DNA of 30,851 bases from JAAYYM01 sp035271065 (GCA_035271065.1 DATESB010000134.1:1-30851); one strand, 5' to 3'. Shown: positions 18,301 to 24,165, counted from the stretch's first letter. Notes: generated by a model from the letters alone, not told the origin. Program-made: numbers and translations.

Positions 18301-18424
18301 GGTCATCTTCCAGCGTTGACTGTGCAGCCTTGCCTTCAATCCCCTTTTCTGCTAACAGGGTGATAACCTCCTTGCTCGTCTTATCTATTTCCTTTGCAAG
18401 TTCATGTATTCTCATTTTTGCCAT
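15308..18424 (-). CDS. infB: Translation initiation factor IF-2 with very long disordered N-terminus
   Basis: A GTPase that brings initiator tRNA to the 30S subunit and promotes subunit joining. At 1038 residues it is long for the family. Order: IF2_N domain (about 1-50, MRIHELAKEIDKTSKEV), Lys/Ala/Glu repeats built on KAEPKAE (about 65-135), Gln/Asn/Arg-rich low complexity (about 140-275), a GQGGSRPYNN repeat block (about 278-385), a charged stretch, a second IF2_N domain (about 440-500), the GTPase domain (GHVDHGKTS with Lys553, DTPGHEAF, NKID), then domains II, III and IV. The start at 18424 has GGAGG 8 nt upstream; an in-frame start farther upstream lacks support. It overlaps the end of ylxQ by 13 nt. 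Confidence 0.97.
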   Translation of the reverse strand: MAKMRIHELAKEIDKTSKEVITLLAEKGIEGKAAQSTLEDDQIELVKKAFGGAKKAAAKKTASAEKTDEKAATKTKSTAKAEPKAETKAEPKAEASKAEATKAEAVAEEPKAEAPKAEAAKEEAPKKKKTNIIFVSNPHNSRALGGQRPAQGNNGAQRPNNSQSRPQNAGQQGRNSGASMQGRPAPLVKINVERTASREMEQSRLEQERADRQAAQRKPSDQKAGGSANENASSQGQTNVQTNTTGVQSGNAPTRSYNSSNSGARRDDSRPTGQGGVRQGQSGGRTYSSNQGQGGSRPYNNSQGQGGARPYNNQGQGGSRPYNNQGQGGSRPYNNQGQGGSRPYGNSQGQGGSRPYGNSQGQGGNRPYGNSPGQGQGGRPGAAGGFDSSAKTTVKEQEKHRDEQEKRRQNQDKKRKDQIFTNEDGFKGGKPVKGAKPTKLEKPQEKAIVKEEEKIKVITLPESLTIKELAEKMKIQPSAIVKKLFLQGKVVTVNQEVSYEVAEEIAMEFEVLCEKEIVIDVIEELLKEEEENPEDMTARPPVICVMGHVDHGKTSLLDAIRKTNVIDREAGGITQHIGAYVVTINGQKITFLDTPGHEAFTAMRMRGANATDIAILVVAADDGVMPQTVEAINHAKAAGIEIIVAVNKIDKPSANIDRVKQELAEYELIPEDWGGSTVFAPVSAKSGEGIEQMLEMILLTADILELKSNAKRKARGLVIEAQLDKGRGPVATVLVQKGTLKIGDFIAAGSCHGKVRAMIDDKGRRVKEAGPSTPVEILGLGDVPNAGDIFVAPENDKEARSFAETFISQNRVKLLDDTKAKMLSLDDLFTQIQAGNLKELNIIIKADVQGSVEAVKESLLKLSNEEVVVKVIHGGVGAINESDVILASASNAIIIGFNVRPDATAKTTAETEGVDVRLYSVIYKAIEDVEAAMKGMLDPVFEEKVLGHAEIRQIFKASGIGNISGSYVLDGLFQRGCSVRISREGEQIFEGKLASLKRFKDDAKEVKAGFECGLVFEGFDAVQELDVVEAYTMVEVPR
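17286..17590 (-). repeat. Glycine/arginine-rich coding repeat within infB
   Basis: About eight imperfect 33-36-bp direct repeats, in frame, encode units like QGQGGSRPYNN and SQGQGGSRPYGN. The DNA units are nearly identical in the middle of the block and diverge at the ends, as expected for a coding minisatellite that can expand or contract by whole codons. The peptide is a Gly/Arg/Tyr-rich low-complexity tract similar in composition to RNA-binding or phase-separating regions; that role is inference. Confidence 0.9.
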
Positions 18425-18753
18425 TCTACTACCTCCGTATTGTTGCACTGTATTCCCAAATGCTTGTTGATTTCGTTTGCAAAGCCCTCATTTGTTACCG
18501 CAAGCGATGCTCTCATTTCTTTTCCGATTGCATGCCCAAGTTCCTCTTTTGTACCGTATTCATAATACTGCACTTTATAGAACTCACACATATTACGAAA
18601 CATCTTTTTCGTGTTATCCGATGCATCAGTGGCTACAATAACCAATGCCGCTCTTCCATCCTTCACACTCTTCTCTGTTGAAAATTCGCCGCTTGCAACT
18701 GCCCGCGCTCTCTGAGCCAAACCTAGCATTTGATAGACTTTATTCCGATTCAC
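18412..18753 (-). CDS. ylxQ: L7Ae-family ribosomal protein YlxQ
   Basis: A small RNA-binding protein of the L7Ae/L30e/S12e fold, which binds kink-turn RNA. The 113 residues contain MLGLAQRARAVASGE, AALVIVATDASDNTKK and EELGHAIGKEMRASLAVTNEGFA, the family signatures. No in-frame ATG lies near the expected N-terminus. The likely start is GTG at 18753, about 10 nt after AAGGAG; a TTG at 18762 is only 2 nt from that site, and the first ATG (M12 counted from the TTG) would cut into the fold. It overlaps both ylxR upstream and infB downstream. Confidence 0.9.
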   Translation of the reverse strand: MNRNKVYQMLGLAQRARAVASGEFSTEKSVKDGRAALVIVATDASDNTKKMFRNMCEFYKVQYYEYGTKEELGHAIGKEMRASLAVTNEGFANEINKHLGIQCNNTEVVEWQK

Positions 18754-19012
18754 TCTCTTCAAACTCCTTCATCAAGCTCTCTACTACTGTTTCGGGAATA
18801 CCTGTCTTCAAAGAACGTTCCAAGCCCTTTCGCTTAATTGCTGCGTCCAGACACTCCTTTGAATTACATATATAAGCGCCTCTCCCGTTTTTCTTTCCTG
18901 TTTTATCAAGGACAATCTCATCTTCAGCAGTTTTAATGACACGTATCATTTCCTTTTTGCTCTTCATCTCACCGCATCCGACACACTGCCTCAGAGGAAT
19001 CTTCTTTGCCAT
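18740..19012 (-). CDS. ylxR: YlxR family protein (RNase P modulator, RnpM)
   Basis: A basic 90-residue RNA-binding protein, described in Bacillus as a modulator of RNase P (RnpM). It starts MAKKIPLRQCVGCGEMKSKKEMIRVI, with the family's CVGC motif, then DKTGKKNGRGAYICNSKECLDAA. The C-terminal tail is acidic and overlaps the start of ylxQ. It lies 1 nt after the nusA stop, its conserved position. Confidence 0.95.
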   Translation of the reverse strand: MAKKIPLRQCVGCGEMKSKKEMIRVIKTAEDEIVLDKTGKKNGRGAYICNSKECLDAAIKRKGLERSLKTGIPETVVESLMKEFEESESE

Positions 19013-19013
19013 A

Positions 19014-20219
19014 TTACACTTCCTCTTCGCCGGCTGCCTCTTCTTCTATGATTTCTTCCTCGACTGCTTCACCATCTGTTTCATCGATATACTCTTCATC
19101 TTCATAATTTTCATCAGTATATTCACCGTCATAATCTTCATCGTATTCTTCATCATAGTAATCTTCCATTCTGAATCCCGGTGCATCCTTTGCCTGCGTC
19201 TCAGACTTAATATCAATCTTGAAGCCTGTAAGTCTTGCGGCAAGTCTTGCATTCTGACCCTCTTTACCGATTGCCAGTGATAACTGATAATCCGGTACAA
19301 CTACCTTCGCTGTCTTCTCGTCGCCGTCGGCAATAACGAATACAACCTTCGCAGGTGAAAGAGCATTTTCAATCAAGATACCGGGGTTTTCATCCCAGTT
19401 AATGATATCAATCTTCTCTCCGCGCAGTTCGTCAACGATTGTATTAACACGAGAACCATTCATACCAACACAAGCACCAACTGCATCTACATCCGGATTA
19501 TTGGAATATACCGCAATCTTTGTTCTGCTGCCTGCTTCTCTTGCAATACTCTTAATCTCAACGGTACCGTCTCTGACTTCCGTCACTTCTGACTCAAATA
19601 ATCTCTTCACGAGTTCCGGATGTGTTCTGCTGACCAGTATCTTCGGTCCCTTTGTTGTATCCTTAACTTCCAGAATATAAACCTTAACTCTCTCAGTCGG
19701 CTTCAACACTTCTGTCTTAACCTGCTCATTTTCTGACAGTAAAGCATCCACTTTACCAAGGTTAATGCTGATGTTCTTACCAACATTACGCTGTACAATA
19801 CCGGTCACAACATCTTTTTCCTTGCCATAATACTGGTTGTAAAGTACGCTGCGCTCTTCTTCACGGATTTTCTGCAAAATGACGTTCTTGGCATTCTGTG
19901 TTGCAATACGTCCGAATTCCTTACTCTTGATTTCAATCGGAATAACACCACCGACTTTTGCTTTCTTGTCAATCAGTTTTGCATCTGCAAGACTAATCTC
20001 CAATACGTCGTCTTCCACTTCTTTTACAATTGTTTTTTCTGCATATACTCTGAAATCACAACTGTCATGATCAATCTCTACTTTTACATTATCAGATTTA
20101 CCAAAGTGGTTTTTGCAAGCGGTGATGAGTGAGGTCTCAATTGCCTCAAATAAAGTCTCTTTACTGATGTCCTTTTCTTTCTCTAAGATATCCAACGCTT
20201 CCATTAATTCTTTATTCAT
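19014..20219 (-). CDS. nusA: Transcription termination/antitermination factor NusA
   Basis: An RNA polymerase-associated factor that controls pausing, termination and antitermination. Domains: N-terminal RNAP-binding domain (about 1-130), S1 (about 135-200, VVTGIVQRNVGKNISINLG), KH1 (about 200-275, with GACVGMNGSRVNTIVDELRGEK) and KH2 (about 280-350, LAIGKEGQNARLAARLTG). A roughly 50-residue tail follows that is almost entirely Asp, Glu and Tyr. Firmicute NusA normally ends after KH2 with a short tail, so this acidic extension is notable. The gene begins 21 nt after rimP. Confidence 0.97.
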   Translation of the reverse strand: MNKELMEALDILEKEKDISKETLFEAIETSLITACKNHFGKSDNVKVEIDHDSCDFRVYAEKTIVKEVEDDVLEISLADAKLIDKKAKVGGVIPIEIKSKEFGRIATQNAKNVILQKIREEERSVLYNQYYGKEKDVVTGIVQRNVGKNISINLGKVDALLSENEQVKTEVLKPTERVKVYILEVKDTTKGPKILVSRTHPELVKRLFESEVTEVRDGTVEIKSIAREAGSRTKIAVYSNNPDVDAVGACVGMNGSRVNTIVDELRGEKIDIINWDENPGILIENALSPAKVVFVIADGDEKTAKVVVPDYQLSLAIGKEGQNARLAARLTGFKIDIKSETQAKDAPGFRMEDYYDEEYDEDYDGEYTDENYEDEEYIDETDGEAVEEEIIEEEAAGEEEV

Positions 20220-20240
20220 TTTTCCTTTGCCCTCCTGCGG

Positions 20241-20705
20241 TTAAAAGTCCAATGCGAGTCTAATCAATGCTATGTCTGACTTCGCAAATATGGTTTCCTC
20301 TTCATTCATAATAATAGTAACTGTATCTTTGTCGTAAGCTTTTAAGGTGCCTACGAATTCCTTTTCCTGATTAATTGCCTTATATGTTCGTATTTCTATC
20401 TCCTTGCCAATACTTCTGGCATAGTCTTTTTCTTTCTTAAGTGGTCGTCCGAGTCCGGGAGAACTCACCTCTAATATATATGCTTCTGCTATAAAGTCTT
20501 CCTGGTCCAATTTGTCTGACAACGCACGGCTTACCACCTCGCAATCGTCTATCGTAATTCCACCCGGCTTATCGATATAAGCACGCAAATACTGATTGGT
20601 TCCCTCTTTCACAAATTCTACATCTACAAGTTCAAATTGATGCTCTTCCGTAATCGGTATCAATATCGCCTCTGTTCTTGCTTCATAGTCTTCTCTCTTA
20701 GACAT
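20241..20705 (-). CDS. rimP: Ribosome maturation factor RimP
   Basis: Needed for assembly of the 30S subunit; first gene of the nusA-infB operon. The 154 residues match the family length and contain the N-domain motif FVKEGTNQYLRAYIDKPGGI, DCEVVSRALSDKLD, and the linker VSSPGLGRPLKKEKDYARSIG, then a C-terminal SH3-like domain. An upstream in-frame ATG would add ten residues; the start at 20705 is preferred because AAGGTGA precedes it and MSKREDYE is the usual type of N-terminus. Transcription is expected from the promoter at 20865-20893. Confidence 0.96.
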   Translation of the reverse strand: MSKREDYEARTEAILIPITEEHQFELVDVEFVKEGTNQYLRAYIDKPGGITIDDCEVVSRALSDKLDQEDFIAEAYILEVSSPGLGRPLKKEKDYARSIGKEIEIRTYKAINQEKEFVGTLKAYDKDTVTIIMNEEETIFAKSDIALIRLALDF

Positions 20706-20735
20706 CCATTCACCTTCCTCAACCTGACTGACCAT

Positions 20736-20810
20736 ACTACCTTGTTACAAATTGATTTCCTTTTACTACCCGTTACAAATTATTTTTCTTTTTACTACCC
20801 GTTACAAATT
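20736..20810 (-). repeat. 29-bp tandem repeat in the rimP leader
   Basis: Three copies of a unit that reads AATTTGTAACGGGTAGT on the minus strand lie with a 29-bp period, with ACTACC on the plus strand at 20736, 20765 and 20794. The two distal copies are identical over at least 20 bases; the copy nearest rimP reads TGTAACAAGGTAGT. They lie within the predicted 5' leader between the hairpin and the ribosome site. Function is unknown. Confidence 0.85.
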
Positions 20811-20812
20811 CA

Positions 20813-20836
20813 AAGAGTGGACGGCTGTCCACTCTT
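20813..20836 (-). promoter_or_regulatory. Perfect hairpin in the rimP leader
   Basis: AAGAGTGGAC (20836-20827), loop AGCC, GTCCACTCTT (20822-20813): a 10-bp perfect stem about 20 nt after the predicted transcription start. The bases after it are TGAATTTG, a poor U-tract, so a simple terminator is unlikely. It may be a leader element or part of an attenuator together with the tandem repeats. Confidence 0.6.
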
Positions 20837-20864
20837 ATCATCATGCAACATATTTACTTATGAT

Positions 20865-20893
20865 ATCTTACCACTTATTTCTATGAAATGCAA
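20865..20893 (-). promoter_or_regulatory. Sigma-A promoter of the rimP-nusA-infB operon
   Basis: TTGCAT (20893-20888), 17-nt spacer, TAAGAT (20870-20865) on the minus strand. The expected start near 20858 gives a leader of about 150 nt before rimP. It lies after the tRNA-Glu terminator, consistent with an independent transcription unit. Confidence 0.75.
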
Positions 20894-20967
20894 GGGTTAC
20901 GGCAAGTTTATTTACATTTCCTCCACTCAGCAAATGTATGTCTCCTCTGTGCAACTAAAACCCGAAC

Positions 20968-21008
20968 AAAAAAAATAGGCTCATCTGCTAACTACTTAGC
21001 AAACAAGC
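20968..21008 (-). terminator. Rho-independent terminator of the tRNA-Glu unit
   Basis: On the minus strand 21008-20996 can pair over 13 consecutive positions with 20991-20979 (three of them G-U) around a GTAG loop. CTA and eight Ts follow. It lies about 45 nt after the tRNA 3' end. Confidence 0.75.
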
Positions 21009-21051
21009 ATATTCTCGGGTTGGGCTGTTCGTTATAATAACTTACAGTCAG

Positions 21052-21123
21052 CAGTCCGTAGGGGAATCGAACCCCTGATTCCGCCGTGAGAGGGCGGCGT
21101 CTTAACCGCTTGACCAACGGACC
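21052..21123 (-). tRNA. tRNA-Glu (anticodon CTC)
   Basis: A complete 72-nt cloverleaf on the minus strand. The acceptor is GGTCCGT/ACGGACT (first pair G-U) with discriminator G; the D-arm has TTGGTCAAGCGGTTAAGA; the anticodon stem CCGCC/GGCGG encloses CTCTCAC, so the anticodon is CTC; and the T-arm is AGGGGTTCGATTCCCCT. The 3' CCA is not encoded. Sequence features match bacterial glutamate tRNAs. It has its own promoter and terminator and stands alone. Confidence 0.96.
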
Positions 21124-21153
21124 ATCTGATACCTTCTTGTGAGGTACTAGCAT

Positions 21154-21182
21154 ATAATATCGTATTTGTACCCCGATTGCAA
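21154..21182 (-). promoter_or_regulatory. Sigma-A promoter of tRNA-Glu
   Basis: TTGCAA (21182-21177), 17-nt spacer, TATTAT (21159-21154) on the minus strand, about 31 nt before the mature tRNA 5' end. An AT-rich phased repeat lies upstream of the -35. Confidence 0.8.
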
Positions 21183-21211
21183 GTATTTTTTTTAATGTTG
21201 ATTTACCAATT

Positions 21212-21280
21212 TTGAATTAATATTGAAATAATATTGAATTAATATTGAATTAATATTGAATTGAAGTTGAATTGAAGTTG
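21212..21280. repeat. 11-bp AT-rich tandem repeat upstream of the tRNA-Glu promoter
   Basis: Six complete 11-bp units plus three bases: TTGAATTAATA, TTGAAATAATA, TTGAATTAATA twice, then TTGAATTGAAG twice (plus strand). The period is close to one helical turn, so the AA/TT steps recur on one DNA face. The array ends about 30 bp upstream of the tRNA-Glu -35 and begins 3 bp after the stop of the possible small gene. It may bend DNA or act as an UP-like element (inference). Confidence 0.92.
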
Positions 21281-21282
21281 TT

Positions 21283-21426
21283 TTAAAACAGTTCCCAAAC
21301 TGCCGCAAAGTTTCTCGCCATCTCGTTTGGGCGTATCGGTGACTGAACGTTCAAATCCGCCCAAAGATTCTTCTTTTTGTGGGCATATCTAATCATTTGA
21401 GTGTGCCTTTGCCCAAAGCGTCGCAT
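21283..21426 (-). CDS. Possible 47-residue basic/aromatic protein
   Basis: Function not recognised. An ATG at 21426 opens 47 codons: a basic N-terminal half (MRRFGQRHTQMIRYAHKKKN) followed by LWADLNVQSPIRPNEMARN and FAAVWELF. The composition is balanced and protein-like rather than random, with two Trp and no low complexity. The frame is open farther upstream to a GTG at 21564, but the upstream part looks less protein-like. The ribosome site is weak (AGAAG) and lies in the loop of an 8-bp hairpin that abuts the ATG. It could be a real small gene or a decayed fragment; comparison with relatives would settle it. Confidence 0.38.
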   Translation of the reverse strand: MRRFGQRHTQMIRYAHKKKNLWADLNVQSPIRPNEMARNFAAVWELF

Positions 21427-21447
21427 TATGTAAACTTCTTTTACATA
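21427..21447 (-). promoter_or_regulatory. Hairpin displaying an SD-like loop at the small ORF start
   Basis: TATGTAAA (21447-21440), loop AGAAG, TTTACATA (21434-21427) on the minus strand: a perfect 8-bp stem ending directly before the ATG at 21426. The loop is the only purine-rich, Shine-Dalgarno-like stretch nearby. Confidence 0.45.
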
Positions 21448-21630
21448 TATTGGGTGCGTTTTGGGTGATTTGCAGCTATTCTTGCTTGAAACGCCCAAAC
21501 CACTTCCTGCATTGCAATAAGATGTTACGTTATGGGTTATGTTGTGCTGTGTTATGTCAACCACTTTGGTATATTATAGTATATCCAGATATATGCCGAG
21601 ATATATCCCGGCACACTATTTCCTATATGC

Positions 21631-21666
21631 AAAAACCTGCTCGTCACAGTCGTGACAAGCAGGTTT
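21631..21666 (-). terminator. Rho-independent terminator after the FliD-like gene
   Basis: AAACCTGCT (21666-21658) pairs with AGCAGGTTT (21641-21633); inside, after one mismatch, GTCAC pairs with GTGAC around a 4-nt loop. Five Ts end the structure. It lies about 55 nt after the stop at 21719. Confidence 0.9.
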
Positions 21667-21718
21667 ATAATAATATCATCTCTATCGTCTTAATATGATT
21701 CTTGATAAACTACTGATC

Positions 21719-22474
21719 TTAGATTGCTCCGTCATATATCTTGCCGACCTGAGCAGAATAGGAATAAGCACCTGATGCCGAATAGCCATTTCTTCTTTGC
21801 TGTTCCGCCGTTACTACATTGCTAATCATGGAAGCCTTGGATGAAATGTTATATGCAAAGGAACCTGCTCCGTTGAATAATGTCTTCAAATCATGAATAT
21901 CCGCTTTCTTAAGTGCCTTCTCATCAATCGTCAACTTATTATCTGTACCGATTGTCACGCCCACCTTGCTGAGCATCTTCACATTAGCCTTTGTCTCATT
22001 GGTCATGGTCAGCGTTCTGCGTAAGACACCAGTGGAATCTGATTCGCCACCGGATTTAACCAAATCATTATACTCATCGGCAAAACTCTTTACTGCTTTA
22101 TAGATGGCATCATAGTCGTAACCCTTAGTTGTATTACCATCCTTATCCTTCACATCCGTAAGATTAAATACAGATTTGCTTCCGGTTGTAACCAATGCAT
22201 CCGCTGCATCCTTTACCGAAGCAGCATCGCTCTTTACCTGAGAATTCTGCTTAGCCTCTTCTGCTGAAGCTTCCTTACTTGCCTTCGTAGTTCCTGAGCC
22301 ACTGCCCTTTTCATAGTACGCACGCATCAATTTACTGTAGCTTCCGTTCTTGATGCTTGCATAATCCGCTAAAAAAGAACTTGCCGAACCTGTGGAACTA
22401 TTGCCGGAAGTTTGAAGATTAGAAAACAGATAACTGTAATCTGTTGTGTTAAGTCCTGAAATATTTGTTGACAT
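21719..22474 (-). CDS. FliD C-terminal-like small protein, N-terminal YSYL signature
   Basis: Not assigned to a named gene. The 251 residues have no signal peptide. The N-terminus MSTNISGLNTTDYSYLFSNL resembles that of the protein at 26689-27489. Next come a Ser/Gly/Lys/Ala-rich segment (about 25-95), a helical domain (about 85-160), and a C-terminal part with LSKVGVTIGTDNKLTIDEKAL followed by DLKTLFNG, which matches the pattern of the FliD (hook cap) C-terminal domain: a Gly-Ile/Val strand, L-x-[IL]-D-x-x-x-L, and LF-x-G. True FliD is about twice as long, so this is a FliD-like relative or a flagellum/surface-associated protein. ATG 22474 has AAAGGAG 7 nt upstream; an upstream in-frame ATG lacks this. 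It is a single-gene unit with its own promoter and terminator. Confidence 0.75.
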   Translation of the reverse strand: MSTNISGLNTTDYSYLFSNLQTSGNSSTGSASSFLADYASIKNGSYSKLMRAYYEKGSGSGTTKASKEASAEEAKQNSQVKSDAASVKDAADALVTTGSKSVFNLTDVKDKDGNTTKGYDYDAIYKAVKSFADEYNDLVKSGGESDSTGVLRRTLTMTNETKANVKMLSKVGVTIGTDNKLTIDEKALKKADIHDLKTLFNGAGSFAYNISSKASMISNVVTAEQQRRNGYSASGAYSYSAQVGKIYDGAI

Positions 22475-22560
22475 TGTATCACTCCTTTGATTGTATGGCG
22501 GCATCCTTGCCTTGTTGTACCTGTATCGATATCTCTTTCCGAGATTTCTGTTCTTACTAT

Positions 22561-22589
22561 ATTATAGCACCATAAACTAATTCTTACAA
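22561..22589 (-). promoter_or_regulatory. Extended -10 sigma-A promoter of the FliD-like gene
   Basis: TTGTAA (22589-22584), 17-nt spacer ending in TGC, TATAAT (22566-22561). The -35 overlaps one copy of a 10-bp direct repeat (TGTAAGAATT on the minus strand at 22588-22579 and 22612-22603). The leader is about 80 nt and includes a small ATCTC/GAGAT hairpin. Confidence 0.82.
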
Positions 22590-22703
22590 TATATCGTTAT
22601 GAAATTCTTACATATTCAGCATAAAACTCATATCATATCCGTTAAAAATCATCACTTGTTTAATATATATCGTCATATCTTCAAATATATTTAGCCCCCA
22701 AAA

Positions 22704-24089
22704 TCATTCAATAGCAGTCGTTTTCTCAGCAAACAAATCATCCCTCGTAATATTCTTGAGCCATTTGCCACTTTTATAATGCTTCAATACCCACGGCCAT
22801 TTCACAAACTCATCCGTACATAATAGGAAATACACCCACAGAACCGGCAACTTGAACACAAATGCTGCCAGAAATCCGAGCGGTACTGCATAACACCACA
22901 TATCTATTGTATCACATATAAATCCAAAGCGGCTGTCACCGCCTGCACGGAATACTCCGGCAATCAGCGTGGTATTCACCGCTGCGCCCATAACATAATA
23001 CGTGTTAATCAAAAGCATATATTTGAGATAGTGCATTGCTGTCGGCGTTAATGAGGCATACTTGAGTATAAACGGCGTTGCCACAAGAATCAGCAAGCCA
23101 CCGATTGCGCCGGATATTACAGTCAATTTCATCAAGCGTTTTGCATCAACCCGCGCACCCTCAATATTGTTCTCACCGATTTCATTTCCCAGTAAAATTC
23201 CTGCCGCACTTCCAACACCAAAACACAAAATCGTGCCAAAGTTACGTGCTACCGACACAAAAGAATTGGCAGCTACCGCATCAGAGCCAAGATGTCCGAT
23301 AATAACCGCATACATGGAAAATGCAACGCCCCATATAACGTCGTTACCGAGTGCCGGCAGCGAAAGGCGGAAGAAATCCTTCAACAATAGTTTATTTCTG
23401 ATAAACATATAGGACAGTTTTAGTTTCACGTTTTTACTTTGCGCCGAAACCACAATCACACAAATCAATTGTATGATACGCGACAGCGTTGTACCCAGAG
23501 CCACTCCCGCTGCTCCCAGCTTTGGTGCACCAAATAATCCAAAGATAAAAACTGCATTCAAAATAATATTAAATACAAAAGCAATCATATTCATAATGGT
23601 ACAAATTGCAACTCGACCAATGCTTTTCAACACAGCCATATAGATTTCCATGATACCCCAACACAAATAACTAACACTGACAACACGCAAATAAGAAGCG
23701 CCAACCGCAATTAATTCTGTATCATTTGTAAAAATCTTCATCATATACTGCGGTATCAGTAACGCTGACAAGGCAAACGCCAGAGAAACAATCACAGAAA
23801 AACGCAATGCAATTCCTTCCACTGCATCAATGGCACGCATATCACCTTTTCCGTAATACTGCGCACATAACATAGTTGCTCCCGTGCCTAATCCAAAGAA
23901 AATCATAAACAGAATATTTGTATACTGCGTTGCAAGCGACACTGCTGATATGGCTGATTGTCCCACATAATTCAACATAATAATATCGGTTGAACCAATC
24001 GTTGCACTGAGCAGGTTTTGTACCACAATCGGTAGAATCATTTTGAACGCTTTTCTATAAAAAATTGACTTTTCTGTAACTGCAGACAT
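22704..24089 (-). CDS. MATE family multidrug/toxin efflux transporter
   Basis: A predicted sodium- or proton-coupled efflux antiporter of the cytoplasmic membrane. The 461 residues, typical for MATE, form about twelve hydrophobic helices in two related halves. Family signatures include the start ILPIVVQNLLSATIGSTDIIMLNYVG, YTNILFMIFFGLGTGATMLCAQYYGKGD (half 1), and VARNFGTILCFGVGSAAGILLGNEIGENN (half 2). The substrate cannot be predicted. ATG 24089 is preceded by GGAGG (11 nt) and AGAGG (3 nt). It follows the terminator hairpin of the DUF4153-like gene by about 25 nt and probably uses the promoter at 24166-24195. Confidence 0.94.
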   Translation of the reverse strand: MSAVTEKSIFYRKAFKMILPIVVQNLLSATIGSTDIIMLNYVGQSAISAVSLATQYTNILFMIFFGLGTGATMLCAQYYGKGDMRAIDAVEGIALRFSVIVSLAFALSALLIPQYMMKIFTNDTELIAVGASYLRVVSVSYLCWGIMEIYMAVLKSIGRVAICTIMNMIAFVFNIILNAVFIFGLFGAPKLGAAGVALGTTLSRIIQLICVIVVSAQSKNVKLKLSYMFIRNKLLLKDFFRLSLPALGNDVIWGVAFSMYAVIIGHLGSDAVAANSFVSVARNFGTILCFGVGSAAGILLGNEIGENNIEGARVDAKRLMKLTVISGAIGGLLILVATPFILKYASLTPTAMHYLKYMLLINTYYVMGAAVNTTLIAGVFRAGGDSRFGFICDTIDMWCYAVPLGFLAAFVFKLPVLWVYFLLCTDEFVKWPWVLKHYKSGKWLKNITRDDLFAEKTTAIE

Positions 24090-24114
24090 AACCTCTTAAT
24101 CCTCCAAATTGAAA

Positions 24115-24154
24115 TAGAAAAATGGCATAACACCATCGCTATATTATGCCATTT
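24115..24154 (-). terminator. Terminator after the DUF4153-like operon, also the MATE leader hairpin
   Basis: AAATGGCATAA (24154-24144) pairs perfectly with TTATGCCATTT (24130-24120) around a 13-nt loop, followed by further Ts. It lies 63 nt after the stop at 24218. A promoter for the MATE gene lies just upstream of it, so it would also form the first bases of the MATE transcript. Confidence 0.85.
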
Positions 24155-24165
24155 CTCATTTCAAC

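Noticed and set aside
17242..18515. Long open frames on the plus strand and in other minus frames over infB
   Set aside because: They come from the repetitive, GC-skewed IF-2 coding sequence; their translations are low-complexity (Arg/Gln/Lys or Cys/Tyr runs) without ribosome sites.
20736..20810. 29-bp periodic repeats considered as a CRISPR array
   Set aside because: Only three copies, about 20-bp conserved cores with very short AT-rich gaps, and no cas genes; it lies within an operon leader.
21212..21280. 11-bp tandem repeats considered as replication iterons or an origin
   Set aside because: No replication initiator gene or DnaA boxes nearby; the array sits just upstream of a tRNA promoter in core chromosome context.
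21580..21620. ATATATC/GATATAT-rich near-palindrome near 21600 considered as a second terminator or element end
   Set aside because: The pairing leaves no usable loop and no T-run follows; a proper terminator lies just beyond at 21631-21666.
22475..22553. Leader of the FliD-like gene considered as a cyclic di-GMP riboswitch
   Set aside because: It has only small hairpins and lacks the conserved GEMM core sequences; it is also too short.
22615..22660. Sigma-28-like sequence upstream of the FliD-like gene (TAAA-N14-ACGGATAT)
   Set aside because: The -10 box has two mismatches at key positions and lies more than 150 nt upstream, while a much better extended sigma-A promoter is closer.
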